From assembly GCA_030601545.1 (NCBI GenBank), contig JAUVTM010000149.1, forward strand, positions 1-5,411: DNA of 5,411 nt, given 5' to 3'. The stretch comes from Syntrophobacterales bacterium (lineage in GTDB: Bacteria; Desulfobacterota; Syntrophobacteria; BM002). The position numbers and the translations under genes were made by a program. The notes under the pieces are model-generated. The model made no database searches, had not been told where the DNA came from, and was given only the letters and a program-made list of their open reading frames with translations. This document shows, one piece after another, positions 5,202 to 5,411 of the stretch (positions are counted from its first letter, which is position 1; each line of letters opens with the position of its first letter).

Positions 5202-5229
5202 CAACTGACAACGGACAACCGACCACTGA
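5202..5229 (+). repeat. Heptamer array, CAACGGA family, copy 2
   Basis: Four units in phase: CAACTGA, CAACGGA, CAACCGA and CCACTGA. It has the same consensus (CAACNGA) and orientation as 2731-2758, some 2.5 kb away, and shares one unit exactly. Confidence 0.8.
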
Positions 5230-5300
5230 CAATCTCTTTGTATACCTTGTGGTACCGCATTATTTGCCCGCATTCAATCTGAGCTCGTGAAAAAATATTC

Positions 5301-5330
5301 TTGACTCGGTATGTTGGTGTGTTTTATATA
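5301..5330 (+). promoter_or_regulatory. Candidate sigma-70-type promoter reading right
   Basis: TTGACT (5301-5306) matches the -35 consensus at five of six positions. TATATA (5325-5330) follows after 18 bp in an A/T-rich stretch (TTATAT after 17 bp is the alternative). It lies just left of a possible rightward gene start and is divergent from the kinase gene. Confidence 0.5.
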
Positions 5331-5336
5331 TGTTAC

Positions 5337-5411
5337 GTGAAAAAAAGTGCTAAAGAATCTCCTCGTTATAAAACGCAGGACCTCTTTACACTATTGTTTT
5401 TTCCTTCAAAA
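5337..5411 (+). CDS. Possible start of a rightward gene (25 codons, 3' end missing)
   Basis: From GTG at 5337 a frame stays open to the window edge. It reads MKKSAKESPRYKTQ, then DLFTLLFFPSK: a basic start followed by a short hydrophobic stretch. I do not recognise it. No Shine-Dalgarno is visible, and the GTG lies about 7 nt after the candidate -10, so a leaderless transcript is one possibility. In-frame GTG at 5319 or TTG at 5301 are alternative starts, and the frame opens after a TGA at 5280-5282. The stretch is too short to exclude chance. The A/T-rich promoter-like upstream sequence is the main support. Confidence 0.3.
   Translation, partial: MKKSAKESPRYKTQDLFTLLFFPSK

Noticed and set aside
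5024..5290. Plus-strand open frame of 88 codons
   Set aside because: Most of it is translated composite palindromic repeat (such as VIPEGAKRLSG and GYWIPDLGFAS), a common false gene call.

Overview
The window looks like a chromosomal segment of a Gram-negative bacterium with many small repeats. The evidence is an outer-membrane-type lipoprotein and a sigma-54-dependent (NtrC-family) two-component pair. The style of the regulator's C-terminal helix-turn-helix and the dense palindromic and tandem repeats resemble Desulfobacterota (former Deltaproteobacteria) or related uncultured lineages. This placement is an inference and is not certain.

All three well-supported genes lie on the minus strand, so they read right to left. 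A membrane sensor histidine kinase (4518 to 2812) is followed by a 572-bp gap full of repeats. Next comes a sigma-54-dependent response regulator (2239 to 860), then a 135-bp gap holding an inverted heptamer-repeat hairpin. Last is a partial lipoprotein with tandem Ig/PKD-like repeats (724 to beyond the left edge). The kinase should autophosphorylate on His299 and pass the phosphate to Asp55 of the regulator, which then drives sigma-54 promoters. I found no convincing -24/-12 site in the window, so the targets, including whether the lipoprotein is one, are unknown.

To the right, 4519-5336 is a divergent intergenic region of about 820 bp. In order it holds a 93-bp C/G-rich fold-back element ending just upstream of the kinase start, two small palindromes, and a weak candidate kinase promoter. 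Then come a 192-bp element with perfect 20-bp inverted ends and an RNA-like branched interior, a 95-bp composite palindromic repeat, and several heptamer arrays. At the far right are a candidate plus-strand promoter and possibly the first 25 codons of a rightward gene.

The most unusual feature is the repeat landscape. At least seven short tandem arrays of different sequence all have a 7-bp unit, and two of them are arranged as inverted arms. One array encodes the last 13 residues and the stop codon of the kinase. A composite palindromic repeat occurs twice in opposite orientation, and one copy carries a 39-nt insertion of a different palindrome. Three hairpins of one family share the same 7-bp stem and 6-nt loop. 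I see no defence, toxin, CRISPR or metabolic system; the candidates for something new are the repeats and the kinase leader.
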